A stretch of 64,000 nucleotides of DNA from Chryseobacterium salipaludis (GTDB taxonomy: Bacteria; Bacteroidota; Bacteroidia; Flavobacteriales; Weeksellaceae): contig NZ_JALHKS010000001.1 in assembly GCF_022968825.1 (NCBI RefSeq), positions 434,001-498,000 of the forward strand, written 5' to 3'. The position numbers were made by a program, and so were the translations under genes. The stretch's first letter is position 1. Each line of letters starts with the position of its first letter. This document shows positions 16,767-25,890 of this stretch, one piece after another. The notes beneath the pieces are model-generated. The model did not search any database. It had not been told where the DNA came from and saw nothing but the letters and a program-made list of their open reading frames with translations.

Positions 16767-16940
16767 AAAAAAAACCTACAACAGTTCAGTGATAAAGAGT
16801 AAACTCCTGATCTACACGATTTGGACTGATTTTCACTTTCTGTAATCCGGGCAGGCCGGCACGCCATTAAGTGAACTTTCGTCCGGTAATTGTTTAGCGT
16901 TGAGTTTACCTATAATGTGTTAGAACTATTGTAGGCAGCG
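16767..16940 (-). ncRNA. ssrS: 6S RNA candidate
   Basis: Immediately after zapA, the minus strand can form one long interrupted hairpin. The closing stem pairs 16924-16935 with 16775-16786 (12 bp, one G-U), and inner stems pair GTAAACTC (complement of 16902-16909) with GAGTTTAC (complement of 16799-16806). Further pairing brings 16819-16827 near 16881-16888 and 16830-16838 near 16869-16877. The 3' side ends in eight U (complement of 16767-16774), an intrinsic terminator. Length (about 170 nt), a large central bulge and the zapA neighbourhood all match 6S RNA, which binds RNA polymerase in stationary phase. Exact ends are estimates. Confidence 0.72.
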
Positions 16941-16958
16941 TTTCCGGAAAAGAATAAT

Positions 16959-17249
16959 CTACTTTTCCAGCTCATCCAGGAGGCGGCCGTATTGCTGCAG
17001 CCGTTCCGTGGTCTGATGTATGTTTTTCTCATTAAGGATTTTGGTGGTTTCCGCATCGGTTCCCAGCCGCAGGGCGCACATGGCCAGCGCATCCTGTTTA
17101 TCCCTAATATCAAAATTCTTTTCAAAATCTTTAATCATCGCTTCAATGTTTTTCCCCACGCGCCTCAGCACTTCTTCATCATCTGCGGGTACATTCAGCG
17201 GGTAATTCCGGCCGGCAATAGAGATATTAATTCTGCGCATGCTGCTCAT
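16959..17249 (-). CDS. zapA: Cell division protein ZapA
   Basis: A 96-residue FtsZ-ring-associated protein that cross-links FtsZ filaments. The N-terminal globular part contains RINISIAGRNYPLNVPADDE EVLRRVGK, the typical ZapA start, followed by DKQDALAMCALRL and a C-terminal coiled coil. The start at 17249 overlaps the upstream gene's stop by one base, so the two are coupled. The 6S RNA candidate begins about 20 bp downstream. Confidence 0.93.
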   Translation of the reverse strand: MSSMRRINISIAGRNYPLNVPADDEEVLRRVGKNIEAMIKDFEKNFDIRDKQDALAMCALRLGTDAETTKILNEKNIHQTTERLQQYGRLLDELEK

Positions 17250-17551
17250 TACAATCCACTGTTTTGAAGCTCTGCAATACAGTAATCCACTTCTTTGATG
17301 AGCCTGTTCAGGTGATGTTTCATCAACCGGTTATGCTCCGGATTTCCCGATATCGCTGAGTAAAGTTTTATATTTCTCTGTTCTTCTGCCAATACCTGAT
17401 TTTGCCGGCGCTCCTCTTCATACTTCGTTTTCATCTCCTGGTAATCGCGCTCCAGTTCGGCTAATTTTTCCTGTAGCAGGCGGTAATTTTTCTGTACCGC
17501 AAAGATTTTTTTTTCGAGCTCGGAAAAATTTTTATCTAAATCTTCAGGCAT
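17249..17551 (-). CDS. Small coiled-coil protein coupled to zapA
   Basis: A 100-residue, strongly charged protein that is coiled coil from about residue 8 to 60 (LEKKIFAVQKNYRLLQEKLA and following), then a short helical C-terminal part with HHLNRLIKEVDYCIAEL. No domain name is recognised. Its position directly before zapA with overlapping stop/start suggests a role in division-ring organisation, possibly analogous to ZapB, but that is inference. A minus-strand TATTTTTG box at 17583-17590 is a plausible operon promoter. Confidence 0.85.
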   Translation of the reverse strand: MPEDLDKNFSELEKKIFAVQKNYRLLQEKLAELERDYQEMKTKYEEERRQNQVLAEEQRNIKLYSAISGNPEHNRLMKHHLNRLIKEVDYCIAELQNSGL

Positions 17552-17582
17552 TTTGGCAGCTTACTATATTCTAACTCCTGAG

Positions 17583-17590
17583 CAAAAATA
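17583..17590 (-). promoter_or_regulatory. TAnnTTTG box of the coiled-coil/zapA operon
   Basis: On the minus strand TATTTTTG lies 31 nt before the ATG at 17551. No clear -33 TTG was seen. Confidence 0.45.
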
Positions 17591-17678
17591 GAAAAAATAA
17601 ATGAGTAAACATGATAATTTCCTATGATTTTGACCAAGAAGAATAAGTTCCGAAAGGCTGGTTTATTTTTATTTTAAG

Positions 17679-18464
17679 TTACTCAAATTTTAAAACAAAC
17701 ATAAAAGCGCGGCTCTTGAGCACGGAAATAGCATCCGCCCAATACGGCGGCGTGTCAGGATTATCTTCCACCAGTTCATTATTGATCATAAAAGTACCGC
17801 GGAAGGCCGGTGTCAGTTTAAAACGGTTGAAGTAAAACTGAATCCCGATTTCACCCGAGTACGCAAAGTTGCTCATGGTGCTGCGGAAAATTCCCTGCTG
17901 ATTATCGTCCTCAGAATTGCGGTTGGACTGCAGGTTGAGCAGGTAATTGATTCCGGCAGCAGCATACGGCCGTGAGTTATACCAGCGGTCGCCGTGAATT
18001 TCTACCAATACCGGAATATCAACATACGTGGATTTTATGGTGCGCAGTTTATCGGCCGCTGATAAATCTCTAGGATCAAAAGGCTCATTTGCGGGTGTAC
18101 CGTCAGCATACTGTCTGTTACTATCGGTGTCAAAATAAATCTCCCGCTGCACAAAATGTAAACCCGGTTCCACGCGCAGGTCCACATTATTATGCAAACG
18201 CATGCGCCCGATCAGGCCGGCACCAAAACTGTAGGTGGACTTCGGTGTGACGAGACTTTTTTGTCCATCCATCCCGAACTTTGGATGCTGTACAATTTTA
18301 TAATCAAAGTTATTGGCTGCCAGATAAAAACCGTAGCTGAACTTTTGCATGTCAAAACTTTCCAGGTTATCCGGACGGTCTTTTGTGCGGAAGAGCTGCG
18401 CCGGCAACAAGTTGATGGCTCCCAAAAGCAAGGCGGCACCCAAGCCCAAAAGTTGTCTTTTCAT
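17679..18464 (-). CDS. porT: PorT/SprT-like outer-membrane beta-barrel (T9SS)
   Basis: A 261-residue outer-membrane protein with signal peptide MKRQLLGLGAALLLGAIN and amphipathic beta strands throughout (for example YSFGAGLIGRMRLHNNVDLR, FAYSGEIGIQFYFNRFKL). It ends in an aromatic-terminated strand (RAFMFVLKFE), typical of barrels. It is called PorT because this family member sits next to ubiE in flavobacteria, as here (1-nt gap), and PorT/SprT is needed for type IX secretion. The start at 18464 is preferred over 18494, which overlaps ubiE. The gldKLMN operon is 37 kb away. Confidence 0.85.
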   Translation of the reverse strand: MKRQLLGLGAALLLGAINLLPAQLFRTKDRPDNLESFDMQKFSYGFYLAANNFDYKIVQHPKFGMDGQKSLVTPKSTYSFGAGLIGRMRLHNNVDLRVEPGLHFVQREIYFDTDSNRQYADGTPANEPFDPRDLSAADKLRTIKSTYVDIPVLVEIHGDRWYNSRPYAAAGINYLLNLQSNRNSEDDNQQGIFRSTMSNFAYSGEIGIQFYFNRFKLTPAFRGTFMINNELVEDNPDTPPYWADAISVLKSRAFMFVLKFE

Positions 18465-18465
18465 A

Positions 18466-19185
18466 TTATTTGGTCGCTTTATAAATGGTAGCAATACCCA
18501 GGCTTAATTTTTTATATTCTACTTTGCTGTACCCCACATTCAGCAGAATCTGTTTCATCTTTTCACCAAAAGGAAATGCATTCACGGAATCCGGCAGATA
18601 AGTATAGGCTCTGTTGTCCTTTGAAACCAGGCGGCCGATGAGCGGAAGAATGTTTTTAAAATAAAACATATACAGCGGGCCCATAAAACCTTCCACTTTG
18701 GAAAACTCCAGAATATAGACGCTTTTTTGCTCCTTCAGCACCCGCCGGATTTCAGCCAGGCCTTTTTCCAGGTTTTCAAAATTCCGCACCCCAAATGCCA
18801 CACAGGCTGCATCGAAGGCGTTATCCTCAAAAGGCAGATGTTCGGCATCGCCTTTAATCATATCGATCTCACCGGACAGTTGCTGCTTTTTAATTTTCTC
18901 AATACCCACGTTCAGCATTTGCTGGGACAAGTCCAGGCCGGTAATATGTGCACCGGTTCCCTTCTGTACCGCGAGCGCTAAATCACCTGTTCCGGTGGCG
19001 ACGTCCAGCACCTTTTTCGGCTGGTCGGCTTTCATCCACTTTACCAGGGTGTTGCGCCAGAGCACATCAATCTTCAGCGAAAGCACGTGATTCAGCAGGT
19101 CATATTTCGGAGCGATATTATCAAACATATCTTCGACCTCCTTTTTCTTGCCGGCTTGTGTATTATAGGGAGTTACTTGTTTCAA
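18466..19185 (-). CDS. ubiE: Demethylmenaquinone methyltransferase
   Basis: A 239-residue SAM-dependent methyltransferase catalysing the last step of menaquinone synthesis (also called menG). Landmarks are FDNIAPKYDLLNHVLSL at 22-38, the SAM loop VLDVATGTGDLALAV, and AFGVRNFENLEKGLAEIRRV, followed by LEFSKVEGFMGPLYMFYF. Bacteroidota use menaquinone, so the ubiquinone activity suggested by the name is not expected. It is downstream of an anchored protein and upstream of porT. Confidence 0.97.
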   Translation of the reverse strand: MKQVTPYNTQAGKKKEVEDMFDNIAPKYDLLNHVLSLKIDVLWRNTLVKWMKADQPKKVLDVATGTGDLALAVQKGTGAHITGLDLSQQMLNVGIEKIKKQQLSGEIDMIKGDAEHLPFEDNAFDAACVAFGVRNFENLEKGLAEIRRVLKEQKSVYILEFSKVEGFMGPLYMFYFKNILPLIGRLVSKDNRAYTYLPDSVNAFPFGEKMKQILLNVGYSKVEYKKLSLGIATIYKATK

Positions 19186-19194
19186 AACCTGTAA

Positions 19195-19782
19195 TTAAAA
19201 TTGGTAATATTCTTTGTAGTACTTCAGGAAATCAGCTTTACGGAAAATTTTCGTGCGCGATTCTACCTGCTGAACGTTTTTAATGACTCTATCGTATTCC
19301 TCATCAATATTATAATAAAAGTCATCGGTATATAATTTATTAAAAAGCTTCGGATCATTTACGTATAACTTACCATCAATCTTAGTCTGGGGCCGCACGG
19401 CGATCAGCGAGTCTTTATCAAGGTTGTAGCCATAAAACTGCTCATTAATGTAATAATCCTGGTGCGCAATATTCACCAGTCCGCGGTTCTTTTTCACTGT
19501 AAACGCAGAATCATATAAATCCTTTTTTTGTGCATCCATCACCCGGATGTGGTTTTGCCCTTCTTCCAGATCCACTTTCACAAACTGTCCGGCTGCCAGA
19601 ATCTGCTCGGAGCCATTATTAATTTTAAAGTAATAGGTATGGCCGGTTGGATTATCTACCAGATAGTAATTTCTCTTTGCCAAAAACAGAAAATAAATTC
19701 CAAAGGCCAGAAGCACGGTAACGGCAGAAATTAGGAGTCCACGGGTGGACGGACTGAGTTTCATATGCAGGAGTTTAGCCAC
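19195..19782 (-). CDS. Single-pass membrane-anchored protein, function unknown
   Basis: A 195-residue protein (189 if the second Met, at 19764, is used) with one N-terminal membrane helix (LLISAVTVLLAFGIYFLFLA) and a soluble Lys/Tyr-rich domain outside the cytoplasm containing short beta motifs such as GHTYYFKINNGSEQILAAGQ. No family is recognised. It lies 9 bp before ubiE and is probably the first gene of the ubiE-porT operon. Confidence 0.8.
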   Translation of the reverse strand: MAKLLHMKLSPSTRGLLISAVTVLLAFGIYFLFLAKRNYYLVDNPTGHTYYFKINNGSEQILAAGQFVKVDLEEGQNHIRVMDAQKKDLYDSAFTVKKNRGLVNIAHQDYYINEQFYGYNLDKDSLIAVRPQTKIDGKLYVNDPKLFNKLYTDDFYYNIDEEYDRVIKNVQQVESRTKIFRKADFLKYYKEYYQF

Positions 19783-19815
19783 AAAGCGCTACAAATTTAA
19801 TAATAAATTTGTTTC

Positions 19816-19845
19816 TTGAAGGAACAATATTAATTGCTAACTTTG
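19816..19845 (+). promoter_or_regulatory. Promoter of the KAS III-like gene
   Basis: TTG at 19816-19818, a 19-nt spacer and TAACTTTG at 19838-19845 match the Bacteroidota consensus. This rules out the ATG-like start at 19834 and supports the ATG at 19870. Confidence 0.75.
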
Positions 19846-19869
19846 CCTCGAATTTTCAGAAAAAACAGA

Positions 19870-20937
19870 ATGTCCAATACAATTATAATAGGTTCAGGCA
19901 GTTATATTCCGTCACGTGTGATCGGCAGAGATCATTTTATGGATTCCGTATTTTACGGGGAAGACGGGCTGAAGATTGACAAGCCTAATGATGAAGTAAT
20001 TCAGAAATTTGTTGACATTACTGAAATTGAAAACCGCCGATACCTGGAAGATCATGAGGTAAATTCTGACCTTGGTTATCACGCGGCGAAAGCAGCGATT
20101 GAAGATGCCGGAATTGATCCCGAAACGCTGGACTATATTATTTACGCCAGTAACTTCGGTGATGTGGGCCTGAGCGGCCGCAGCAACTTTATGCCATCTA
20201 TGTCTGCACGGCTGAAAAACAAGTTGGGGATCAAAAACCGCCACACCGTGAATTACGATATGATTTTCGGGTGCCCGGGCTGGGTTGAGGGGATGATTAT
20301 GGCCGATACGTTAATTAAAGCCGGCCGCGCCAAACGAATTCTGGTGGTAGGTTCCGAAACACTAAGCCGCGTAACTGATGCTTACGACCGCAACCGGATG
20401 ATTTTCGCCGATGGAGCCGGCGCTGTGGTAGTGGAAGCAACCGAGCAGGAAAATGTGGGTATGATTGCAGATGCCACTCTTTGCGACAACAGTCAGGAAA
20501 TTGGTTATCTGGAAAGTGCTCCTTCTCTGAAAGAAGATGAAAACCGGGACGAACTGTTTATCCGCATGCACGGCCGGAAGATCTATGAATATGCGCTGAA
20601 AAATGTACCGGTCGCCATTAAGGAAACTATTGACAAAGCCGGTCTTTCCATTGAAGATATAGATAAAATCCTGATTCATCAGGCAAACGCCAAAATGGAC
20701 TATGCGATGATTTCGCGCCTCTTCCGTTTATATGGCATCAAAGATTATAATCACGACATCGCACCGATGACGATTCAGGAGTTTGGAAACTCTTCCGTGG
20801 CCACCATTCCCACAATGTTTGATCTGATCCGCCGCGGTGAAATGCAGCCGCATCAATTTGCCGAAAAAGGAAACATCGTTTTTGCTTCTGTGGGTGCTGG
20901 CATGAATATTAATGCAATTGTATATCGCTTTCCCTAA
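19870..20937 (+). CDS. 3-oxoacyl-ACP synthase III-like protein (KAS III)
   Basis: A 355-residue thiolase-fold enzyme. The catalytic triad is visible as C135 (IFGCPGW), H270 (ILIHQANAK) and N307 (FGNSSVATIP). It is longer than E. coli FabH and has an insertion containing GLSGRSNFMPSMSARLKNKL, so it may be a specialised KAS III (branched, longer or secondary starter) rather than the housekeeping FabH. The start at 19870 is fixed by the upstream promoter. It is monocistronic. Confidence 0.88.
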   Translation: MSNTIIIGSGSYIPSRVIGRDHFMDSVFYGEDGLKIDKPNDEVIQKFVDITEIENRRYLEDHEVNSDLGYHAAKAAIEDAGIDPETLDYIIYASNFGDVGLSGRSNFMPSMSARLKNKLGIKNRHTVNYDMIFGCPGWVEGMIMADTLIKAGRAKRILVVGSETLSRVTDAYDRNRMIFADGAGAVVVEATEQENVGMIADATLCDNSQEIGYLESAPSLKEDENRDELFIRMHGRKIYEYALKNVPVAIKETIDKAGLSIEDIDKILIHQANAKMDYAMISRLFRLYGIKDYNHDIAPMTIQEFGNSSVATIPTMFDLIRRGEMQPHQFAEKGNIVFASVGAGMNINAIVYRFP

Positions 20938-21040
20938 AACAACACTTTACCTCAGCCGTAATATGCTGCGGTCATTTCATAACTAAAGGATTAAAGCTGT
21001 TTTCATCATCAAAGGAAACGGCTTTTCTATTTTACATATT

Positions 21041-22255
21041 ATGCAAAAAAACATACTCATTTTTACCGGACTTCTTTTCCTACTGGAGTTTTATATTTAT
21101 CAGGCTTTTAAAACCATCACGTCCAATCAGATACTCCGGATCGGGTATTGGGTGGTGACTGTGCTGGTCTATGCCTTTTTGATTTACGAAATAGTCGGTT
21201 TTGACCGCACGGAGCGCGATCAGCATCGCGTACAGCTGATCGCTTCTGTATTTCTTATTTTCTTTTTGCCTAAACTGTTGGTGATCGTCTTTTTATTAAT
21301 TGATGATTTGCTACGCGTGGTAACCTGGGCCAGCCGGAAAATGCAGAATCAGCACACGCATTATCCGGAAAGGCGTTCCTTTCTGGCTTTTATAGGCTTA
21401 GGTACTGCCGCCGTATTATCAGCGTTGTTTGTGGATGGAATTATCTTTGGAAAATACCGGCATTTTGCGCGGAAGGTGAAACTTAAAATCAAAGGTTTGC
21501 CACAGAACTTTGCCGGTTACCGCATCGTCCAAATTTCCGATGTGCACTCAGGCAGCTTTTTTCATCCCGAAAAATTACAGAAAGCGATTGACCTTATTAA
21601 CGAACAAAATGCAGATCTCGTTTTATTCACCGGGGATATGGTAAATAATTACGCCACTGAATTTGAACCTTTTGTTGATCTCTTCAGCACCATCACCGCA
21701 AAAGACGGTAAACTGAGCGTGTTGGGAAATCATGATTATGGTGATTATGGAAGCTGGACGTCGGCAGAAGAAAAAGCCCAGAATATCCCTCACCTGGCCG
21801 CCCTTCAAAAGACTGCCGGTTTCCGGCTGCTGAGGAACGAACATGTCGTACTGGAGCGCGCTGGTGAAAAATTATATATCATCGGTGTCGAAAACTGGGG
21901 AGAAAAACCTTTCCCCCAGTATGGAGATCTGGATAAGGCTGCTGCCGGCATTCCGGCCGAGGCTGCCAAAGTGCTGATGAGCCACGACCCTACTCACTTT
22001 GATGCTATCGTGAAGCACCACCCTTCCAATGTGCAGCTCACTTTGTCCGGACATACGCATGGGATGCAGTTCGGCCTGGACCTGAAAAATGTGAAATGGT
22101 CGCCGGTGCAATATCGCTATCCGAAATGGGCAGATTTGTACGAAAGCGCCGGAAAATATCTGTACGTCAACCGCGGTTTTGGCGTGATCGGATATCCCGG
22201 CCGCGTAGGCATCAACCCTGAAATTACGGTCTTCGAACTTTATCCGGAAGTATAA
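21041..22255 (+). CDS. Membrane-anchored calcineurin-like metallophosphoesterase
   Basis: A 404-residue protein. Three or four membrane helices occupy residues 1-130. The phosphoesterase domain follows with all metal-ligand motifs: D167 and H169 (ISDVHSG), GD at 198-199 (FTGDMV), N230 and H231 (LGNHDYG), and later MSHDPTHFD and SGHTHGMQF. It resembles YkuE/UDP-diacylglucosamine-hydrolase relatives; the substrate is unknown. Its stop overlaps the GNAT start by one base. Confidence 0.92.
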   Translation: MQKNILIFTGLLFLLEFYIYQAFKTITSNQILRIGYWVVTVLVYAFLIYEIVGFDRTERDQHRVQLIASVFLIFFLPKLLVIVFLLIDDLLRVVTWASRKMQNQHTHYPERRSFLAFIGLGTAAVLSALFVDGIIFGKYRHFARKVKLKIKGLPQNFAGYRIVQISDVHSGSFFHPEKLQKAIDLINEQNADLVLFTGDMVNNYATEFEPFVDLFSTITAKDGKLSVLGNHDYGDYGSWTSAEEKAQNIPHLAALQKTAGFRLLRNEHVVLERAGEKLYIIGVENWGEKPFPQYGDLDKAAAGIPAEAAKVLMSHDPTHFDAIVKHHPSNVQLTLSGHTHGMQFGLDLKNVKWSPVQYRYPKWADLYESAGKYLYVNRGFGVIGYPGRVGINPEITVFELYPEV

Positions 22256-22752
22256 TGGTTAGATTCAGGAAAGCGACCAGCGCCGATATCGCGCTGATTC
22301 AGGAGCTGGCAGAAAAATCGTGGCGTGCAGCGTACACTGAAATTCTCTCTGCCGCACAGATTGATTATATGTTGGGAACCATGTATTCCGTGGTTGAATT
22401 AGAAAAGCAAATTAAAAATCCTAATCTCAGCTATGAAATTATTCTCTGCGATCATGAGTCCGCCGGTTTTATGGGTTATGAACTGAACGTAGAAAGCGGC
22501 ACAGCCAAGCTGCACAAACTTTATCTCCTGGCGGAGTTCAAAGGAAGAAAAATTGGTGTTGCGGCGATGAATCATTTAAAAGAGGAAGTTCTTGCTGTGG
22601 GTAATACACGGCTGATTTTAAATGTAAACAAATACAACCCCGCATTGCACTTTTATAAAAGCCAGGGATTTACGGTATATGCTGAAGGTGTTTTTGATAT
22701 TGGCAACGGCTTCGTGATGGATGATTTTTTGATGGAATGTATTTTAAAATAA
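22255..22752 (+). CDS. GNAT family N-acetyltransferase
   Basis: A 165-residue acetyltransferase. The acetyl-CoA site is LYLLAEFKGRKIGVAAMNHL, corresponding to the family Q/RxxGxG/A loop, and the final beta strands contain LNVNKYNPALHFYKSQGF. The substrate is not predictable. It overlaps the phosphoesterase stop (TAATG) and so is translationally coupled. Confidence 0.92.
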   Translation: MVRFRKATSADIALIQELAEKSWRAAYTEILSAAQIDYMLGTMYSVVELEKQIKNPNLSYEIILCDHESAGFMGYELNVESGTAKLHKLYLLAEFKGRKIGVAAMNHLKEEVLAVGNTRLILNVNKYNPALHFYKSQGFTVYAEGVFDIGNGFVMDDFLMECILK

Positions 22753-22831
22753 GGTCATTTTAAAGGTGATTTTTCATTTTGGTACAGTTATAGAAGGTAA
22801 GGTTTTCAATAACATTAAAAAACATAAAATT

Positions 22832-23065
22832 ATGGCACGTACTAATTTGATCTCGAAAATGCAGTTGTTTGCACTGGCTATAGTGGCTAATCTGGTAACC
22901 GTTTGGGTAAAAGCACAGGACGCAGCTCCGGACTTGAAAGTAGATATGGATGTTGATAAAGGAAGTGATGCCGGTTTCATGTCTGGCCCGCTGCTCTGGG
23001 TAATTATCGCACTGGCTGTGATCATTCTTATTGCAGTAGTCGCTCGCGGTAACGGCAATAAATAA
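22832..23065 (+). CDS. Small two-helix membrane protein, function unknown
   Basis: A 77-residue protein starting at the ATG at 22832 (MARTNLISKMQLFALAIVAN). It has a signal-like helix (about 10-27, possible cleavage after VKA), a short acidic segment (PDLKVDMDVDKGSD) and a C-terminal membrane helix (PLLWVIIALAVIILIAVVA) with a basic tail. An earlier in-frame start at 22766 would add a non-hydrophobic lead and is less likely. It resembles small exported anchors seen throughout flavobacteria, but no name is known. Confidence 0.72.
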   Translation: MARTNLISKMQLFALAIVANLVTVWVKAQDAAPDLKVDMDVDKGSDAGFMSGPLLWVIIALAVIILIAVVARGNGNK

Positions 23066-23082
23066 AAAAATTACACGACAAC

Positions 23083-23125
23083 AAAAATCCCGACTACTCT
23101 ACATACGAGCGTCGGGATTTTTTGT
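23083..23125. terminator. Bidirectional intrinsic terminator
   Basis: AAAAATCCCGAC (23083-23094) pairs with GTCGGGATTTTT (23111-23122), with T residues following on both strands. It separates the rightward small gene from the leftward alaS. Confidence 0.88.
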
Positions 23126-23147
23126 ATTTAATAGTATAGTTACTGAA

Positions 23148-25805
23148 TTACAGTTCAAGCGCTTTTTCATAGGCCGCTTGAAGGCCGGCCGGATTTTTTC
23201 CTCCTGCCGTGGCAAAGCCGGGGTTACCGCCACCGCCGCCTTGGATTTCACGTGCCAGGTCCTTTACAATGGCGCCCGCTTGATATTCTTTTTCAAGGTC
23301 AGCAGAAACGCCTACCGTGATCATCGGTTTTCCTTCATTTTCTGAAAGGATAACAATTAAAGCGCGTGGTGTTTCTTTTTTTAGTTTGAAAACGAGATCC
23401 TTCACCGCTGCCGCCGGCAGGTTTGCTTTTTTCACCAGCAGGTTTTTTCCGCTTTTCTCCTGGAAATCTTTGCCCCAATCTGCAGTTTCGGCCTGTACTT
23501 TTTCGCGTTTTAATGTATCGTTTTCTGCTTTTAAAGCAGCGTTTTCCTCCATGAGTTTTTGCACTGCCTTGCTGATGTCCTTAGATTTTAAAAGCGCAGT
23601 GACTTCCTGAAATTTACTTTCCAGCTCCGAGAAATACGCAGTCGCACGATCACGGGAAATCGCTTCAATACGGCGGATGCCTGCTGCCGTGGAGCTCTCG
23701 GCCTGAATTTTAAAGTGCCCGATTTCACCGGTGTTCTGCACGTGTGTTCCCCCGCAAAGTTCACGTGAATGGCCAAATTGAATCATACGCACCTTGTCAC
23801 CATATTTTTCACCGAATAAGGCCATAGCTCCTTTTTCAATAGCCTCTGCCATTGGGATCTCGCGGTGCTCTTCAAGTGCAATATTTTCTTTAATCCGTTC
23901 GTTGACCTGTGTTTCAATCTGCGCCAGTTCTTCTTCAGAAAGTTTCGAGAAGTGCGAAAAGTCGAACCGCAGATAGTCCGGGCCCACATACGAACCTTTC
24001 TGCTCCACGTGTGTTCCCAACACATCGCGCAGCGCCTCATGAAGCAAATGGGTCACTGAGTGATTCGCCTGCGTATTGCGGCGGTCATTCTCATTGACCT
24101 TAGCGTAAAACCTGGCTCCAACATCTTTTGGCAATTCACGCACGGTAGAGACGATCAGGTTATTTTCTTTCTTCGTATCCAGCACTTCGATGATTTCCGC
24201 GGAGTCTTCCACCGCATGTACATTCGGACTGGAAATATCAAATCCACGCGCGTAACTCGGAATCAGAATTCCGCGGTCGCCTACCTGGCCGCCACCTTCC
24301 GGATAGAATGGAGTTTGTGCGAGCACGATCTGATAGAAATCGCCATCATTATTTTCAATCCTGCGGTAGCGCGTGATGTACGTTTCTGCCGCCATCTGGT
24401 CATAACCAATAAACTTTTCCGGCGTTTCTTCCAGCACCACCCAGTCATGAACTTTCTGCGCAGATGATTTACGCGAACGCTGCTTTTGCTTTTCCATTTC
24501 AGCTTCAAAGCCGGCTTCATCCACGGTCAGGTGTTTTTCCTCCGCGATGATTCGCGACAGGTCTGCCGGGAAACCGTACGTGTCATACAGTTCGAAAACT
24601 GCGGTGCCGGGCAGCATTTTCTCGCCTTTCGCCACTGTTTCGCTGATCACAGCATCAATTCTTTTGAGGCCGTGCTCAATTGTTTTCAGGAAAGAAGTCT
24701 CTTCCTCGCGAACGACCTCCGTAACCAGTTGCTGCTGCTTTTTCAGCTCCGGGAAGAAGTCGCCCATTTCTGCAGCGAGTACGCCCACCAACTGAAACAG
24801 GAACGGCTCTTTAGCACCCAGAAAACGGTAGGCATAGGAAATGGCGCGTCTCAGAATACGGCGGATTACATACCCGGCTCCTCCGTTGGACGGCAGCTGC
24901 CCGTCGGCAATTGCGAAGGCAACTGCGCGAATATGGTCTACCACCACCCGAATGGCGATATCCTGGTCATTTTCCAGAACGCCTGTATATTTTTTACCGG
25001 AGAGTTCTTCCACTTTCTGAATCAGTGGCGTGAACACATCGGTATCATAGTTTGATTTTTTATGCTGCAAAGCCATGCACAAACGCTCGAAACCCATTCC
25101 GGTATCCACGTGTTGTTTCGGAAGTTTCTCCAGCAAACCGTCCGCTTTCCGGTTAAACTCCATGAAAACGAGGTTCCAGATTTCCACCACCTGCGGATGA
25201 TCGTTGTTCACCAGTTGAATTCCGGGTACAGCTGCTTTTTCTTCCTCCGAGCGCAGGTCCACATGGATTTCCGAACACGGGCCGCAAGGACCGGTCTCTC
25301 CCATTTCCCAGAAGTTGTCTTTCTTGTTTCCGTTGATGATACGGTCTTCTGCGATATGCTGTTTCCAGAAATCATAGGCCTGCTGGTCACGCGCGAGATT
25401 CTCGGTAACATCTCCTTCAAAGATGGTTACGTACAGATTTTCTTTCGGAATTTTATAAACATCCGTCAATAGTTCCCACGCGAAAGCAATCGCATCTTCC
25501 TTGAAATAATCACCGAAAGACCAGTTACCGAGCATTTCGAACATGGTATGGTGATAGGTATCGCGGCCTACGTCATCCAAGTCGTTATGTTTCCCCGACA
25601 CGCGCAGGCACTTCTGGGTATCAGCCACGCGCACATCTGCCGGTTGTTTGTAGCCCAGAAAGTAATCTTTGAACTGGGTCATTCCGGAGTTGGAAAACAT
25701 CAGGGTGGGATCATCTTTCAGCACAATCGGTGCAGAGGATACGATCCGGTGCCCTTTTGATTTAAAAAAGTCCAGAAATTGCCGGCGGATTTGTTGTGAC
25801 GTCAT
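23148..25805 (-). CDS. alaS: Alanyl-tRNA synthetase
   Basis: An 885-residue class II synthetase of full length. The catalytic core starts with FLDFFKSKGHRIVSSAP and VLKDDPTLMFSNSGMTQFK. The editing domain carries NHSVTHLLHEALRD and CGGTHVQNTGEIG, whose His and Cys bind zinc. The C-terminal DHHA1/C-Ala domain ends with GGGGNPGFATAGG. A minus-strand TAAATTTG box at 25834-25841 lies about 28 nt before the start. Confidence 0.99.
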   Translation of the reverse strand: MTSQQIRRQFLDFFKSKGHRIVSSAPIVLKDDPTLMFSNSGMTQFKDYFLGYKQPADVRVADTQKCLRVSGKHNDLDDVGRDTYHHTMFEMLGNWSFGDYFKEDAIAFAWELLTDVYKIPKENLYVTIFEGDVTENLARDQQAYDFWKQHIAEDRIINGNKKDNFWEMGETGPCGPCSEIHVDLRSEEEKAAVPGIQLVNNDHPQVVEIWNLVFMEFNRKADGLLEKLPKQHVDTGMGFERLCMALQHKKSNYDTDVFTPLIQKVEELSGKKYTGVLENDQDIAIRVVVDHIRAVAFAIADGQLPSNGGAGYVIRRILRRAISYAYRFLGAKEPFLFQLVGVLAAEMGDFFPELKKQQQLVTEVVREEETSFLKTIEHGLKRIDAVISETVAKGEKMLPGTAVFELYDTYGFPADLSRIIAEEKHLTVDEAGFEAEMEKQKQRSRKSSAQKVHDWVVLEETPEKFIGYDQMAAETYITRYRRIENNDGDFYQIVLAQTPFYPEGGGQVGDRGILIPSYARGFDISSPNVHAVEDSAEIIEVLDTKKENNLIVSTVRELPKDVGARFYAKVNENDRRNTQANHSVTHLLHEALRDVLGTHVEQKGSYVGPDYLRFDFSHFSKLSEEELAQIETQVNERIKENIALEEHREIPMAEAIEKGAMALFGEKYGDKVRMIQFGHSRELCGGTHVQNTGEIGHFKIQAESSTAAGIRRIEAISRDRATAYFSELESKFQEVTALLKSKDISKAVQKLMEENAALKAENDTLKREKVQAETADWGKDFQEKSGKNLLVKKANLPAAAVKDLVFKLKKETPRALIVILSENEGKPMITVGVSADLEKEYQAGAIVKDLAREIQGGGGGNPGFATAGGKNPAGLQAAYEKALEL

Positions 25806-25833
25806 AGTTGTGTAATTCTCTCTAATTAAGCAG

Positions 25834-25841
25834 CAAATTTA
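25834..25841 (-). promoter_or_regulatory. TAnnTTTG box of alaS
   Basis: TAAATTTG on the minus strand, 28 nt before the ATG at 25805. No -33 TTG at the standard spacing. Confidence 0.5.
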
Positions 25842-25890
25842 ATCAATTTTAAGCAATATCCGGATGTGTTGCCAACGGCGTAATTGCACA

